Part shown: piece after piece, positions 46,237 through 55,320 of the stretch
How the letters are laid out: every line of letters starts with the position of its first letter
Position numbering within the stretch: position 1 is the first letter of the stretch
From: Myxococcus dinghuensis
GTDB lineage: Bacteria; Myxococcota; Myxococcia; Myxococcales; Myxococcaceae
Direction: 5' to 3'
NCBI RefSeq assembly: GCF_024198235.1
Contig: NZ_JAKCFB010000033.1
Span: forward strand, 1 to 64,000
Length of the DNA stretch: 64,000 bases
Translations under genes and position numbers: made by a program
The notes under the pieces: generated by a model
What the model was told of the DNA's origin: nothing
The model's input: the letters and a program-made list of their open reading frames with translations, nothing else
Database searches by the model: none

Positions 46237-46346
46237 GTGGCCTGGAGTGGTCGCGTCCAGGCCCGCCGGTGGCGCCGGATGCGCGTCGCGCGCAGGGCGC
46301 CCCCGTGGCCTGGCGCTGTCGTGTCCAGGCCCGTCGCCGGCGCGGT
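46237..46346. repeat. Duplicated hairpin-forming repeat
   Basis: Two imperfect direct copies of about 41 bp begin at 46237 and 46305 (68-bp period). Each contains a small hairpin: CCTGGA...TCCAGG at 46241-46261 and CCTGG...CCAGG at 46309-46329. A further perfect hairpin (CGCGGGAACCCGCG, 46169-46182) follows the kdd stop. The stretch lies between the convergent kdd and ankB genes. Confidence 0.45.
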
Positions 46347-46371
46347 GTCGCATCATGCTCACGCCGCTCGC

Positions 46372-46977
46372 TCAGCGCGTGGCGGCGGCGTCCGGCGCGG
46401 GCGCGACGGGGGCCTGGGGCTGCTGTGTCTGAGCCCAGTCACTGGCGCTGCGTCCGCTCGCGTCGCGGGTCTCTGGGGACGCCCCCTTCTGGCGCAACTG
46501 GTCGACCACCTCCTGTCGACCGAAGAGGGAGGCGAACATCAGCGCCGTCTGACCGAAGCCGTTGGTCTGGTCCACGGCGCACGTCTGCTGGTTGAGCAAC
46601 CCGACGATGTCGGCGTAGCCCTTGAACGCCGCGCCCATCAGCGCGGTGTTGCCGTGATTGTCGCCCGCGCACGCGTCAGCGCCCGCGGCGAGCAGCGCGC
46701 GCACCGTGTCGAGGTGACCGTGGTACGCGGCGAGGATGAGCGGCGAGAACCCGCGCTTGTCGCGGGCTTCTACTGGAGTCCCGGCGCGGAGCAGCCCGGT
46801 GACGATCTCCGTGTCGCCGACACGCGCGGCGGCGAGCAGGTACCGCTCCGCCTCGCTCGTGGCCAGCATGCGCCCCTCGGGCGCCGGCTCCGAGCGCAGG
46901 GAGAACCACGCGGCGGTGAGCACACCACAGACGAGCACCAACAGGCCCACGGCTCCCATCAACAGCTTGCGAAACAT
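46372..46977 (-). CDS. ankB: Ankyrin-repeat protein adjacent to catalase (AnkB-like)
   Basis: 201 residues. An N-terminal hydrophobic helix (LLMGAVGLLVLVCGVLTAAWF) anchors or exports the protein. Four ankyrin repeats follow, for example GFSPLILAAYHGHLDTVRALL and GQTALMFASLFGRQEVVDQL. The position directly downstream of katB matches Pseudomonas katB-ankB, where AnkB is needed for full catalase activity. Ends in a Pro/Ala tail. Confidence 0.85.
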   Translation of the reverse strand: MFRKLLMGAVGLLVLVCGVLTAAWFSLRSEPAPEGRMLATSEAERYLLAAARVGDTEIVTGLLRAGTPVEARDKRGFSPLILAAYHGHLDTVRALLAAGADACAGDNHGNTALMGAAFKGYADIVGLLNQQTCAVDQTNGFGQTALMFASLFGRQEVVDQLRQKGASPETRDASGRSASDWAQTQQPQAPVAPAPDAAATR

Positions 46978-47079
46978 GACGTCCTCCGGACGCGAACAGG
47001 GGAGGGGCGAGGTGGCCGCGGACTCCCGCGTGGCCGGTCCAATCAGCCCCTCGAGGACTAGGGGGGAAACAGGACTGCG

Positions 47080-47110
47080 GGCCCGGGAGCCGACGCGCGT
47101 CTCCCGGGCC
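47080..47110 (-). terminator. Hairpin between katB and ankB
   Basis: Perfect 10-bp stem, GGCCCGGGAG at 47080-47089 and its complement at 47101-47110, 11-nt loop, followed on the minus strand by a T/C-rich stretch with a TTT run. Probably a partial terminator that reduces ankB expression relative to katB. Confidence 0.5.
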
Positions 47111-47129
47111 TGGACCGCGGACGGCTTCT

Positions 47130-48662
47130 TCAGCGAGCGGCGAGCGGGGCCACGGCGGCCTTGGCGTCGTCGACCTTCACGCCCACGGCCTTGGCCAGCT
47201 TGGTGCCGTACTCCGGGTTGGCCATGAAGAAGTGGCCCACCATGCGGGCCTTCACCTTGGCGTCGCGCACCTGGCCCAGGTCGGCGGCCAGGTTCTTCAC
47301 CAGGCGCTCACGCCCGGCCGCGTCCAGCGCCGTGTAGAACACGCCCGCCTGCGCGAAGTTGTCCGTCTTGTCGATGGGGCGCTGCTGTGTCGTGCCGGTC
47401 AGCGGCGCGCTCGACAGCAGGTAGGCCGGGACCTCCTGCGTCTCGCGGACGATGCTCGGCTCGTAGTTCACGTCCGACTTCGTGTTGGCGAAGTTCATGC
47501 TGCCGCCCTGGTTGTTGTTGTTCACCGACGCCTTGGCGCGGTTGACGGGCAGCGACTGGTAGTTGGCGCCCACGCGGTAGCGCTGGGTGTCCGCGTACGA
47601 GAAGAGGCGACCCTGGAGGAGGCGGTCCTCGGAGGGCTCGATGCCGGAGGGCTGCACGCCCGGAGAGAAGGCGGACTGCTCGGTCTCCTCGAAGAAGTTG
47701 TCCGGCAGCTTGTTGAGCGTGAACTTGCCCAGCTTGATGGACGGGACCTTGTCCTCCGGCCAGATCTTCGTCGGGTCCAACGGGTCGAAGGAGAACCCGT
47801 CCAGGTCCTTGGGGTCCAGCACCTGGGCCGTCAGCTCCCACGCGGGGAACTTGCCCGAGCCGATGGACGCATACAGGTCCGACGTGGCGTTCTGGTGGTC
47901 CTCACCCGCGACGCGCGCGGCCTCCTCGGAGGTGAGGCTCTTGATGCCCTGCTGCGAGTTCCAGTTGAACTTGACGTAGCGGTAGTCGCCCTTGGCGTTG
48001 ACGAACTTGAACGCGTGGACGCCGTGCCCGTTCATCTGGCGGTAGTTCGCCGGGATGCCGATGTCCGAGTACAGCTGCGTCAGCATGTGCGTGGACTCGG
48101 GGATGTGGGAGAAGAAGTCGAAGAAGCGGTTCGGGTCCTGCTTGTTCGTGATCGGCGACGGCTTGAGCGAGTGCACCATGTCCGGGAACTTGATGGCGTC
48201 CCGGATGAAGAAGACCGGCAGGTTGTTGCCCACCAGGTCCCAGTTGCCCTCGTCCGTGTAGAACTTCAGCGCGAAGCCGCGCGGGTCCCTCAGCGTCTCC
48301 GGCGAGCCGGACGGATGGATGACGGTGGAGAAGCGCACGAACATCGGCGTCTTCTTCCCCTTGGTGGCGAAGATGGACGCGCGCGTCAGGTTGGAGAAGT
48401 CGCCATAGCTCTCGAACACGCCGTAGGCGCCCGCGCCACGCGCGTGCACCACGCGCTCCGGGATGCGCTCACGGTCGAACCGGGCCAGCTTCTCGATGAG
48501 GTGGAAGTCCTCCAGCAGGATGCCGCCGCGCGGCCCCGCCGTCTTCGAGCTCTGGTTGGTTCCGACCTGGGCGCCCGTGTCGGTAGTGAGGGGAGGTGGG
48601 TTGGCCGCGAACGCCGAGCCACTGAACAGGACAGTCGTCAGGATGAGGGAGCGGGTCTTCAC
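47130..48662 (-). CDS. katB: Exported monofunctional catalase
   Basis: 510 residues. GTG 48662 (AGGAG eight bases upstream) opens a signal peptide ending SGSAFA-ANP. The catalase core is intact: active-site His in VVHARGAGAYG, GNNLPVFFIRDAIKFPD containing the conserved Asn, and the heme-ligand Tyr in RLFSYADTQRYRVG. Length and the VNNNNQGGSMNF stretch match small-subunit clade 3-like catalases with export signals such as KatB. It breaks down peroxide in the periplasm. Divergent from kamD, with a repeat-rich control region between them. Confidence 0.95.
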   Translation of the reverse strand: MKTRSLILTTVLFSGSAFAANPPPLTTDTGAQVGTNQSSKTAGPRGGILLEDFHLIEKLARFDRERIPERVVHARGAGAYGVFESYGDFSNLTRASIFATKGKKTPMFVRFSTVIHPSGSPETLRDPRGFALKFYTDEGNWDLVGNNLPVFFIRDAIKFPDMVHSLKPSPITNKQDPNRFFDFFSHIPESTHMLTQLYSDIGIPANYRQMNGHGVHAFKFVNAKGDYRYVKFNWNSQQGIKSLTSEEAARVAGEDHQNATSDLYASIGSGKFPAWELTAQVLDPKDLDGFSFDPLDPTKIWPEDKVPSIKLGKFTLNKLPDNFFEETEQSAFSPGVQPSGIEPSEDRLLQGRLFSYADTQRYRVGANYQSLPVNRAKASVNNNNQGGSMNFANTKSDVNYEPSIVRETQEVPAYLLSSAPLTGTTQQRPIDKTDNFAQAGVFYTALDAAGRERLVKNLAADLGQVRDAKVKARMVGHFFMANPEYGTKLAKAVGVKVDDAKAAVAPLAAR

Positions 48663-48770
48663 GTCGAGTCTCCTCTTGGGGGGTGAGGCGTGCGCTCCTT
48701 GAGCACGGACCGTGCCGTGAGCCGGTGCTCAATGAATTCAAGGGGTTGACGAGAACGGCTGACCTGTCGA

Positions 48771-48830
48771 CACCGAAATGTCGGTTGAATCACCGTCTTT
48801 TCGGTGGGGGTGATCATCGTATTTTCGGTG
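48771..48830. promoter_or_regulatory. Candidate operator in the katB-kamD divergent region
   Basis: The octamer CACCGAAA (48771-48778) and two direct copies of TTTTCGGTG (48798-48806 and 48822-48830, 24 bp apart) share one consensus in opposite orientations; CACCG-N6-CGGTG at 48791-48806 is itself palindromic. The second copy overlaps the -35 position of a GATAAT -10 box at 48848-48853 facing kamD. Sites for one transcription factor are likely. Confidence 0.45.
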
Positions 48831-48923
48831 TTGGTGGAGCGAGAACCGATAATGCGGTGCGGCAGCGCTATCTCGGTGTGCTTCCACGCTTCCGGTAGGC
48901 GGTTTGGCGGGTAAGGTGCGCCC

Positions 48924-50474
48924 ATGCCAGGCCCGTTCATCGAAGACGCGCAGATTGCACACGCGCGCAAGCTGGCGGAGGAGATCGTCAACCCGATCTT
49001 CGACCTCATCCGCCGCAACACCACTGTTTCCATCGAGCGCACCGTGTTGCGCTTCTTCGGCATTTCCGGGGCGGGGGCCCGAGGAGTGCCGCTCGCCAAC
49101 CTGATGGTCGACAAGCTGAAGGCCGCCGGGGTGCTCAACCGGGGCGCGGCCTATTGGTACGGCCGGGCGCTACAACTGGGGGCGAAGAGTCCGCTGGAGG
49201 CCGTCGAGCGGTTGACGGCGCTGCCCACGGACAAGCTGGGTCCGCTGCCTGCGGAGCAGGAGCAACGGCTGCGCGCCGAGGTCCGCGAGGAGGCTCGCGC
49301 GGCGTTGGAGGACATGAAGGCCCGCCTCGCGCAGCGCGACGCGCTCCGCCAGCAGTTCCCCATGTCGCCCGCGCCGCACAAGTACGTCATCGTCGCCACG
49401 GGCAACATCTACGACGACGTGGATCAGGCCCGGGCGGCGGCCCAGGCGGGCGCGGACGTCATCGCGGTCATCCGGTCCACGGCCCAGTCGCTCCTGGACT
49501 ACGTGCCCCACGGCGCCACCACGGAGGGCTACGGCGGCACGTACGCGACCCAGGAGAACTTCCGCATCATGCGCGAGGCCCTGGACGAGGAGAGCCGCAA
49601 GCTCAAGCGCTACATCCAGTTGACCAACTACTCGTCCGGCCTGTGCATGTCGGAGATCGCCTTCTGCGCGGCCTACGAGCGGCTGGACATGCTCCTCAAC
49701 GACGCGATGTACGGAATCCTCTTCCGCGACATCAACATGCGTCGCACCTTCATCGACCAGTACTTCAGCCGCCGCATCTGCGCCCTGGCGGGCATCATCA
49801 TCAACACGGGCGAGGACAACTACATCACCACGGCGGACGCGTACGACGCGGCCCACACGGTCATCGCCAGCCAGTTCATCAACGAGTGCTTCGCCAAGCG
49901 GGCGGGCCTGAAGGACTGGCAGTTGGGCATCGGGCACTCGTACGAGATCGACCCGTACCGCGACGACACGCTCCTGTTGGAGCTGTCGCAGGCGATGCTC
50001 GTGCGCCGCTGCTTCCCGGACGCGCCGCTGAAGTACATGCCGCCCACCAAGCACAAGGAGACGGACATCTTCTTCAGCCACGCGTACGACGTGATGGCGG
50101 ACCTGGTGGCCATCTGGACGCGGCAGGGCATCCAGCTGCTGGGCATGATGACGGAGGCCATGCACACGCCGCTCCTGGCGGACCGCTTCGTGGCGCTCAA
50201 GTCCGCCAACTACATCCACCGCGCGGCGCGGGGCATCGACGAGGAGTTCACCGTCCGGGAGGACGGGAAGATCGCCAACCGGGCCCGCGAGGTGTTCGCC
50301 CAGGCGATGAAGCTGCTCCAGGAGTGCCGCGACGAGGGCATGGTGGCCGCCATCGGCAAGGGGCACTTCGGCGACGTGAAGCGCGAGGAGACCGGCGGCA
50401 AGGGGCTCGACGGCGTGCTGGAGAAGTCGCCCGACTACTTCAATCCGTTCCTGGAAATCCTGGAGGCAGCATGA
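48924..50474 (+). CDS. kamD: Lysine 5,6-aminomutase alpha subunit
   Basis: 516 residues, the family length. Characteristic stretches are MPGPFIEDAQIAHARKLAEE, NTTVSIERTVLRFFGISGAG and YIQLTNYSSGLCMSEIAFCA. The alpha subunit carries the PLP- and adenosyl-B12-binding barrel; together with KamE it converts beta-lysine to 3,5-diaminohexanoate. A GTAAGG ribosome binding site lies upstream of ATG 48924. It overlaps the next small gene by four bases (ATGA). Confidence 0.93.
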   Translation: MPGPFIEDAQIAHARKLAEEIVNPIFDLIRRNTTVSIERTVLRFFGISGAGARGVPLANLMVDKLKAAGVLNRGAAYWYGRALQLGAKSPLEAVERLTALPTDKLGPLPAEQEQRLRAEVREEARAALEDMKARLAQRDALRQQFPMSPAPHKYVIVATGNIYDDVDQARAAAQAGADVIAVIRSTAQSLLDYVPHGATTEGYGGTYATQENFRIMREALDEESRKLKRYIQLTNYSSGLCMSEIAFCAAYERLDMLLNDAMYGILFRDINMRRTFIDQYFSRRICALAGIIINTGEDNYITTADAYDAAHTVIASQFINECFAKRAGLKDWQLGIGHSYEIDPYRDDTLLLELSQAMLVRRCFPDAPLKYMPPTKHKETDIFFSHAYDVMADLVAIWTRQGIQLLGMMTEAMHTPLLADRFVALKSANYIHRAARGIDEEFTVREDGKIANRAREVFAQAMKLLQECRDEGMVAAIGKGHFGDVKREETGGKGLDGVLEKSPDYFNPFLEILEAA

Positions 50475-50944
50475 TGCTCGGTACGCTTCTGACGATGGTG
50501 GTGGCCGCGGGCGGTTCGGCGGACGCGCTGGCGAACTTCCAGGTGAAGAACGTCGCGGTGCAGGTGCCGGCCGCGTGGCAGCGCTCGGTGGAGGACGGGT
50601 CGACGAAGTTCCTCGCCCCCAGCGGTGACGCCTACTTCCTGGTGGACGTGGGCACGGTGCAGACGGCGGGCATGAAGGCCCAGGTCTGCGTGGACAAGAT
50701 CACCGCCGGCATCGGCGGCACGGGTTGGGAGAAGCTCAAGGTGGGCGGACAGCCCGCGGCGAAGCGGCTGGACTCCGACGCGTCCACCAACGGCGGCGTG
50801 GTCGACACCGTGACGTACGTGGGCTGTGACGGACGCACCACGTGGTCCATCGTCTTCTTCATGGAGCAGGCGAAGAAGGCGCGGTTCTCGACGCTGGCCG
50901 ACAAGGTGGGCACCAGCGTGAAGATCCAGCGGGCGGGGAAATAG
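50471..50944 (+). CDS. Small exported protein inserted between kamD and kamE
   Basis: 157 residues from ATG 50471, sharing ATGA with the kamD stop. An N-terminal hydrophobic stretch (MLGTLLTMVVAAGGSADA) looks like a signal peptide. The mature part has beta strands (NFQVKNVAVQVPAAWQRSVE, TKFLAPSGDAYFLVDV) and a Cys pair (QVCVDK and VGCDGR). No family recognised. In anaerobic lysine fermenters kamD and kamE are adjacent; a secreted protein between them, with tight coupling on both sides (4 bp gap to kamE), is unexpected. Confidence 0.75.
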   Translation: MMLGTLLTMVVAAGGSADALANFQVKNVAVQVPAAWQRSVEDGSTKFLAPSGDAYFLVDVGTVQTAGMKAQVCVDKITAGIGGTGWEKLKVGGQPAAKRLDSDASTNGGVVDTVTYVGCDGRTTWSIVFFMEQAKKARFSTLADKVGTSVKIQRAGK

Positions 50945-50948
50945 AGCG

Positions 50949-51734
50949 ATGGTGAAGCCGAGCAAGCAGATCATCCGTCCCTACGGAGACCGTCGGGACG
51001 ACGGGGTCGTGCAGCTGTCGTTCACGCTGCCGGTGCCCCTGTCGGAGAAGGCCAAGGAGGCCGCCGCCGTCTTCACTCGGAAGATGGGGTTCTCCGACGT
51101 GAAGGTGGCCGCCGCGGAGCGCGCCGCGGACAACTACACCTTCTTCATCGTGTACGCCCGCTCGGGCATGTACCTGGACTACGCCGAAATCGACGTGCCC
51201 GAGGTCGTCGTCAAGAAGATGTCGTTCGACGACCTCAACGCCTTCATCAAGGAGAAGGTGGGCCGGCGCATCGTCGTGTTCGGCGCGTGCACCGGCACGG
51301 ACACGCACACGGTGGGCATCGACGCCATCCTGAACATGAAGGGCTACGCGGGCGACTACGGCCTGGAGCGCTATCCCGGGTTCGAGGCGTTCAACCTGGG
51401 CAGCCAGGTCCCCAACGAGGACCTCATCAAGAAGGCCCTGGCGAAGAACGCCGACGCCATCCTGGTGAGCCAGGTCGTCACCCAGCGCGACGTGCACAAG
51501 GACAACTCGCGCCACTTCATCGAGGCGGCGAAGGCGGCGGGCATCCACGGCAAGGTGCAACTGCTCTTGGGCGGCCCCCGCGTGGACCACAAGCTGGCGC
51601 TGGAGCTGGGCTTCGACGCGGGCTTCGGGCCGGGCACCAAGCCCTCGGACGTGGCCAACTACATCGTCCACGCGCTCCTCAAGAAGGAGGGCAAGGAGCC
51701 CCAGGACATGCACTTCCAGGGAGAGCCCACGTGA
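50949..51734 (+). CDS. kamE: Lysine 5,6-aminomutase beta subunit
   Basis: 261 residues. The B12-binding motif DTHTVG (118-123, DxHxxG) with cobalt-ligand His120 is intact, and Lys131 eleven residues later matches the PLP-Schiff-base lysine spacing of the known enzyme. An N-terminal helical domain precedes the Rossmann-like B12 domain ([46 protein letters not shown]). It pairs with KamD. Its stop overlaps the kal start (GTGA). Confidence 0.94.
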   Translation: MVKPSKQIIRPYGDRRDDGVVQLSFTLPVPLSEKAKEAAAVFTRKMGFSDVKVAAAERAADNYTFFIVYARSGMYLDYAEIDVPEVVVKKMSFDDLNAFIKEKVGRRIVVFGACTGTDTHTVGIDAILNMKGYAGDYGLERYPGFEAFNLGSQVPNEDLIKKALAKNADAILVSQVVTQRDVHKDNSRHFIEAAKAAGIHGKVQLLLGGPRVDHKLALELGFDAGFGPGTKPSDVANYIVHALLKKEGKEPQDMHFQGEPT

Positions 51735-52129
51735 GCACGGGAACCAAGGCCATCATCCGGCTGCGCATGAGCAGCCATGACGCGCACTACGGCGGCAACC
51801 TCGTCGACGGCGCGCGCATGCTGGGCCTGTTCGGCGACGTGGCCACGGAGCTGTGCATCCGGGCCGACGGCGACGAGGGGCTGTTCCGCGCCTACGACTC
51901 CGTGGAGTTCCTGGCGCCGGTGTACGCCGGGGACTTCATCGAGGCGGAAGGGGAGATCGTCAGCGCGGGCAACACGTCGCGCAAGATGCGCTTCGAGGCC
52001 CGCAAGGTCATCCGCCCGCGCCCGGATGTGAACGATTCGGCGGCGGACGTGCTGACGGAGCCCGTGGTGGTGTGCCGTGCTTCGGGGACCTGCGTGGTTC
52101 CCAAGGACAAGCAGCGAGGTCAGCGATGA
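51731..52129 (+). CDS. kal: 3-aminobutyryl-CoA ammonia-lyase
   Basis: 132 residues from GTG 51731, overlapping the kamE stop. A hotdog-fold protein with [18 protein letters not shown], the Kal signature, and [20 protein letters not shown]. Kal eliminates ammonia from 3-aminobutyryl-CoA to give crotonyl-CoA. Its ATGA overlap with kce and its place between kamE and kce support the call. Confidence 0.9.
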   Translation: MSTGTKAIIRLRMSSHDAHYGGNLVDGARMLGLFGDVATELCIRADGDEGLFRAYDSVEFLAPVYAGDFIEAEGEIVSAGNTSRKMRFEARKVIRPRPDVNDSAADVLTEPVVVCRASGTCVVPKDKQRGQR

Positions 52130-52953
52130 GTCCTCCCATGGTCCTCACCGCGGCGATGGTGGGCGCGGAGACGACGCGCGCCCAGACGCCGCACCTGCCC
52201 ATCACCGCCGAGGAGATCGCCGAGGACGCCGCGCGCTGTCGCGAGGCGGGCGCGGCCATGGTGCACCTGCACGTGCGCACCCCGGACGGCAAGCCGTCGC
52301 AGGACGCGGAGCTGTTCCGGGCCGCCATCCGCGCCATCCGCGCGCGCACCGACGTGCTCATCCAGACGTCCACCGGTGGCGCGGTGGGCATGACGGTGGA
52401 CGAGCGCTGCGGTCCGCTGACGCTGACGGGGGCGGACCGGCCGGACATGGCCACGCTCACCACGGGCACGGTGAACTTCGGGGAAGAGGTCTTCTGGAAT
52501 CCCCGCCCGCTCGTGCGCGACATCGCCAGGCGCATCCGCGCCCTGGGCCTGCGCCCGGAGCTGGAGTGCTTCGACGTGGGGATGATCGACGAGGCCCGCT
52601 ACCTGGCGAAGGAGGGGCTGGTGGAGCTGCCCGCGCACTTCGACTTCGTGCTGGGCGTGCCGGGCACGCTCCAGGCGCGGCCGGAGGTGCTGGACTTCAT
52701 GATCGCCTCGTTGCCGGAGGCCTCCACCTGGACCGTGGCCGGCGTGGGCCGCTTCCAGCTCCCGTTCGTGGAGGAGGCGGCGAAGCGCGGCGGCAACGCG
52801 CGGGTGGGCCTGGAGGACAACATCTACGTGTCCAAGGGCGTGCTCGCGAAGGGCAACTGGGAGCTCGTGGCGGACGCCGCGAAGCGTGCCCGGGCCCACG
52901 GCCGCGAGCCGGCCACGCCCCAGCAGGCGCGCGAGCTGTTGCGGCTGGGCTGA
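52126..52953 (+). CDS. kce: 3-keto-5-aminohexanoate cleavage enzyme
   Basis: 275 residues. A BKACE-family TIM barrel: zinc-ligand histidines in [26 protein letters not shown], a catalytic Glu in [13 protein letters not shown] and [16 protein letters not shown]. Kce reacts 5-amino-3-oxohexanoate with acetyl-CoA to form acetoacetate and 3-aminobutyryl-CoA, the substrate of Kal. ATG 52126 overlaps the kal stop (ATGA), so kamD to kce form one operon. Confidence 0.92.
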   Translation: MSPPMVLTAAMVGAETTRAQTPHLPITAEEIAEDAARCREAGAAMVHLHVRTPDGKPSQDAELFRAAIRAIRARTDVLIQTSTGGAVGMTVDERCGPLTLTGADRPDMATLTTGTVNFGEEVFWNPRPLVRDIARRIRALGLRPELECFDVGMIDEARYLAKEGLVELPAHFDFVLGVPGTLQARPEVLDFMIASLPEASTWTVAGVGRFQLPFVEEAAKRGGNARVGLEDNIYVSKGVLAKGNWELVADAAKRARAHGREPATPQQARELLRLG

Positions 52954-53118
52954 GGGCGGGGAGGTCGTGCCCGCCGGAGTCCCACTGGGGCGGCGGCGGG
53001 CATTCGTCTGTCTGGGGCTGTCAGGACTCGAGGGCCCTGCGCGTCGGGCGTCGCCGGACGCCACCCGTTCGCTCGTGTTGCCGGACGGAAGGGCCCTGTC
53101 ACCCGAGGGACCATTCGC

Positions 53119-53895
53119 ATGGACACGGAGCTGAAGGGCAGGGGCGTCCTCGTCACGGGCGGCGCGGGCGGTATCGGTACGGCGCTGGTGCGCGCGTTCT
53201 CCGAGGAGGGCGCGAGGGTGGCGGTGCACTACCGCTCCAGCGAGGACAAGGCGCTGCGCCTGTCCCGGGACGTGGGCGGCGTGGCGCTGCGCGCGGACCT
53301 GACGGTGGAGGCGGAGGTGGACGCGCTCGTGCCCGCGGCGGTCGCCGCGCTGGGCCGCCTGGACGTGCTCGTGTGCAACGCGGGCCGGTACCCCGCACCG
53401 GACGAGTCACTCTGGGACATGTCGCTGGCGCGCTGGCGGCAGACGCTGGCGGAGAACCTGGACAGCGTCTTCCTGTGCTGCCGTGCCTTCCTGCGGCACA
53501 TGGCGACCACGGGTACGGGCAACATCGTCATCATCAGCTCCACCGCGGGGCTGTTCGGCGAGGCCGGCCACACCGACTACGCGGCGGCGAAGGGCGCGCT
53601 GGCGAGCGGGTTCGTCAAGAGCTTGAAGAACGAGCTGGGGCGCGTCGCGCCGCTCGGGCGGGTCAACGTGGTGTGCCCCGGATGGACGGAGGTGGACCGC
53701 AATCGCGCGAAGGTGGCCGACGCGGAGTTCGTGAAGCGGGTGACCCGGACGATGCCCCTGCGCAAGGTGGGGCAGCCGGAGGACGTCGCGCGCGTGGTGG
53801 TGACGTTGGCGTCGGATCGCATCTCCGGCCACGTGACGGGCGAGGTCGTCACCGTGGCGGGGGGCATGGAAGGACGGGTGTTGCATGACGTTTGA
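53119..53895 (+). CDS. Short-chain dehydrogenase/reductase
   Basis: 258 residues. Classical SDR: cofactor motif [15 protein letters not shown], catalytic Ser in IISSTAG and YxxxK in [12 protein letters not shown] 53119 follows GAGGGACC. It is 165 bp after kce on the same strand; acetoacetate from Kce would be a plausible substrate for a 3-hydroxybutyrate-type enzyme, but the substrate cannot be read from sequence. Confidence 0.85.
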   Translation: MDTELKGRGVLVTGGAGGIGTALVRAFSEEGARVAVHYRSSEDKALRLSRDVGGVALRADLTVEAEVDALVPAAVAALGRLDVLVCNAGRYPAPDESLWDMSLARWRQTLAENLDSVFLCCRAFLRHMATTGTGNIVIISSTAGLFGEAGHTDYAAAKGALASGFVKSLKNELGRVAPLGRVNVVCPGWTEVDRNRAKVADAEFVKRVTRTMPLRKVGQPEDVARVVVTLASDRISGHVTGEVVTVAGGMEGRVLHDV

Positions 53896-54676
53896 CGTGG
53901 ATGTGCGGAAGTACAACCGCGAGGCATGGGACCGGCAGGTGGCGGCGGGGGACCGGTGGACCATCCCGGTGGGGCCGGAGGTCATCGCGGCGGCGCGGCG
54001 CGGCGAGTGGAGCATCGTCCTCACCCCGACGAAGCCGGTGCCGCGCGAGTGGTTCGGCGACATCGCGGGCAAGCAGGTGCTGTGTCTGGCGGGGGCGGGG
54101 GGCCAGCAGGCGCCCGTGCTGGCGGCGGCCGGGGCCCACGTGACGGTGCTGGACAACTCGCCCGGGCAGCTCGGCCAGGACCGGAAGGTGGCCGAGCGCG
54201 AGGGGCTGACCCTGCGGCTCGTGGAGGGGGACATGCGCGACCTCTCCGTCTTCGCGGATGGCAGCTTCGACCTCGTCTTCCACCCGTGCTCGAACTGCTT
54301 CGTGGACACCGTGCGGCCCGTGTGGCGCGAGGCGTTCCGCGTGCTGCGGCCCGGTGGGGCGCTCCTGTCGGGCTTCAGCAACCCGGTCATCTTCCTCTTC
54401 GACCCGGAGCTCCAGGAGCAGGGCGTGCTGCAGCTCAAGTACAAGATGCCCTATTCGGACTTCACCAGCCTGACGGACGAGGAGCGTCGACGGTACACCG
54501 ACAAGGGCGAGCCCCTGTGTGTCGGCCACTCGCTCCAGGACCAACTGGGCGGGCAACTGGACGCGGGCTTCGTCCTCGCGGGCCTCTTCGAGGACCGGCA
54601 CGTGTCGGGTGACGCGGTGTCCGAGTATTTCGACGGGTTCATCGCCACGCGCGCCGTCAAGCCGACGGGGCGGTGA
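53885..54676 (+). CDS. Class I SAM-dependent methyltransferase
   Basis: 263 residues. SAM-binding motif [21 protein letters not shown], motif [13 protein letters not shown], post-motif [19 protein letters not shown] and [13 protein letters not shown]. Starts 11 bp inside the SDR gene, so the two are translationally coupled. The acceptor is unknown; small-molecule methyltransferases and protein methyltransferases look alike here. Confidence 0.85.
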   Translation: MTFDVDVRKYNREAWDRQVAAGDRWTIPVGPEVIAAARRGEWSIVLTPTKPVPREWFGDIAGKQVLCLAGAGGQQAPVLAAAGAHVTVLDNSPGQLGQDRKVAEREGLTLRLVEGDMRDLSVFADGSFDLVFHPCSNCFVDTVRPVWREAFRVLRPGGALLSGFSNPVIFLFDPELQEQGVLQLKYKMPYSDFTSLTDEERRRYTDKGEPLCVGHSLQDQLGGQLDAGFVLAGLFEDRHVSGDAVSEYFDGFIATRAVKPTGR

Positions 54677-54808
54677 GGTGGGGAGGAGTCCCTCCCGGGC
54701 CCCATGCGGGGCGGGATTTAACCTTCCGGGTCGCGCGGGGTTTTTCCTGGCATCGGGGGACGCGAGCGGGAGTGCCCGCGTCCCTCGGAACCACTGGAGA
54801 AACGAAAC

Positions 54809-55213
54809 ATGCGTCTGACGACCCTGCTGACCTCCTTCGCCGCCGCCTCCTTGCTGCTCGCCACGCCGGTGCTCGCTGGTGACGGCGACAAGGCCGCTGA
54901 CGGACAGTGCTCGCAGCCCCACGCCCACGGTCACCGGGGCATGAAGGGCGGCAGGCACGGCGGCATGCACCTGGCGCGGATGGAGCACCGGCTCGACCGC
55001 GCCGTGGAGAGCGGCCGCCTCTCCCAGGCCCAGGCCGACCAGTTCAAGGGCGAGATGCGCCAGCTCCGCGACGAGACGAAGGCCCAGCGCGACGCCGCGG
55101 GGGGCCAGCTCACCGAGGAGCAGCGCACCCAGTTCAAGGAGCGCGCCCGCGCCCTGCGCGAGAAGGTGAAGGCCGCCCTGAAGGAGACGGCGCCCGCGAA
55201 GCAGGAGACCTGA
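54809..55213 (+). CDS. Small exported Spy/CpxP-like protein
   Basis: 134 residues. Signal peptide (LLLATPVLA-GDG). A His-rich segment HAHGHRGMKGGRHGGMH may bind metal. The rest is helical with two LTxxQ-like motifs (RLSQAQADQFKGEM, QLTEEQRTQFKERA), typical of the Spy/CpxP family of periplasmic chaperones and metal-response proteins. The presence of a metal pump in this window is suggestive but unlinked. Function inferred from pattern. Confidence 0.7.
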   Translation: MRLTTLLTSFAAASLLLATPVLAGDGDKAADGQCSQPHAHGHRGMKGGRHGGMHLARMEHRLDRAVESGRLSQAQADQFKGEMRQLRDETKAQRDAAGGQLTEEQRTQFKERARALREKVKAALKETAPAKQET

Positions 55214-55320
55214 CGGGCGGAAGGGGAGGGGAACTTGCCGCGTGAGTGGTGACGCGTGCGAGGGAGTCGGGACGTCGGGCAGACTCACGGGAGCCGTTCC
55301 TCCTTCGCGTGAGGTCGCGT

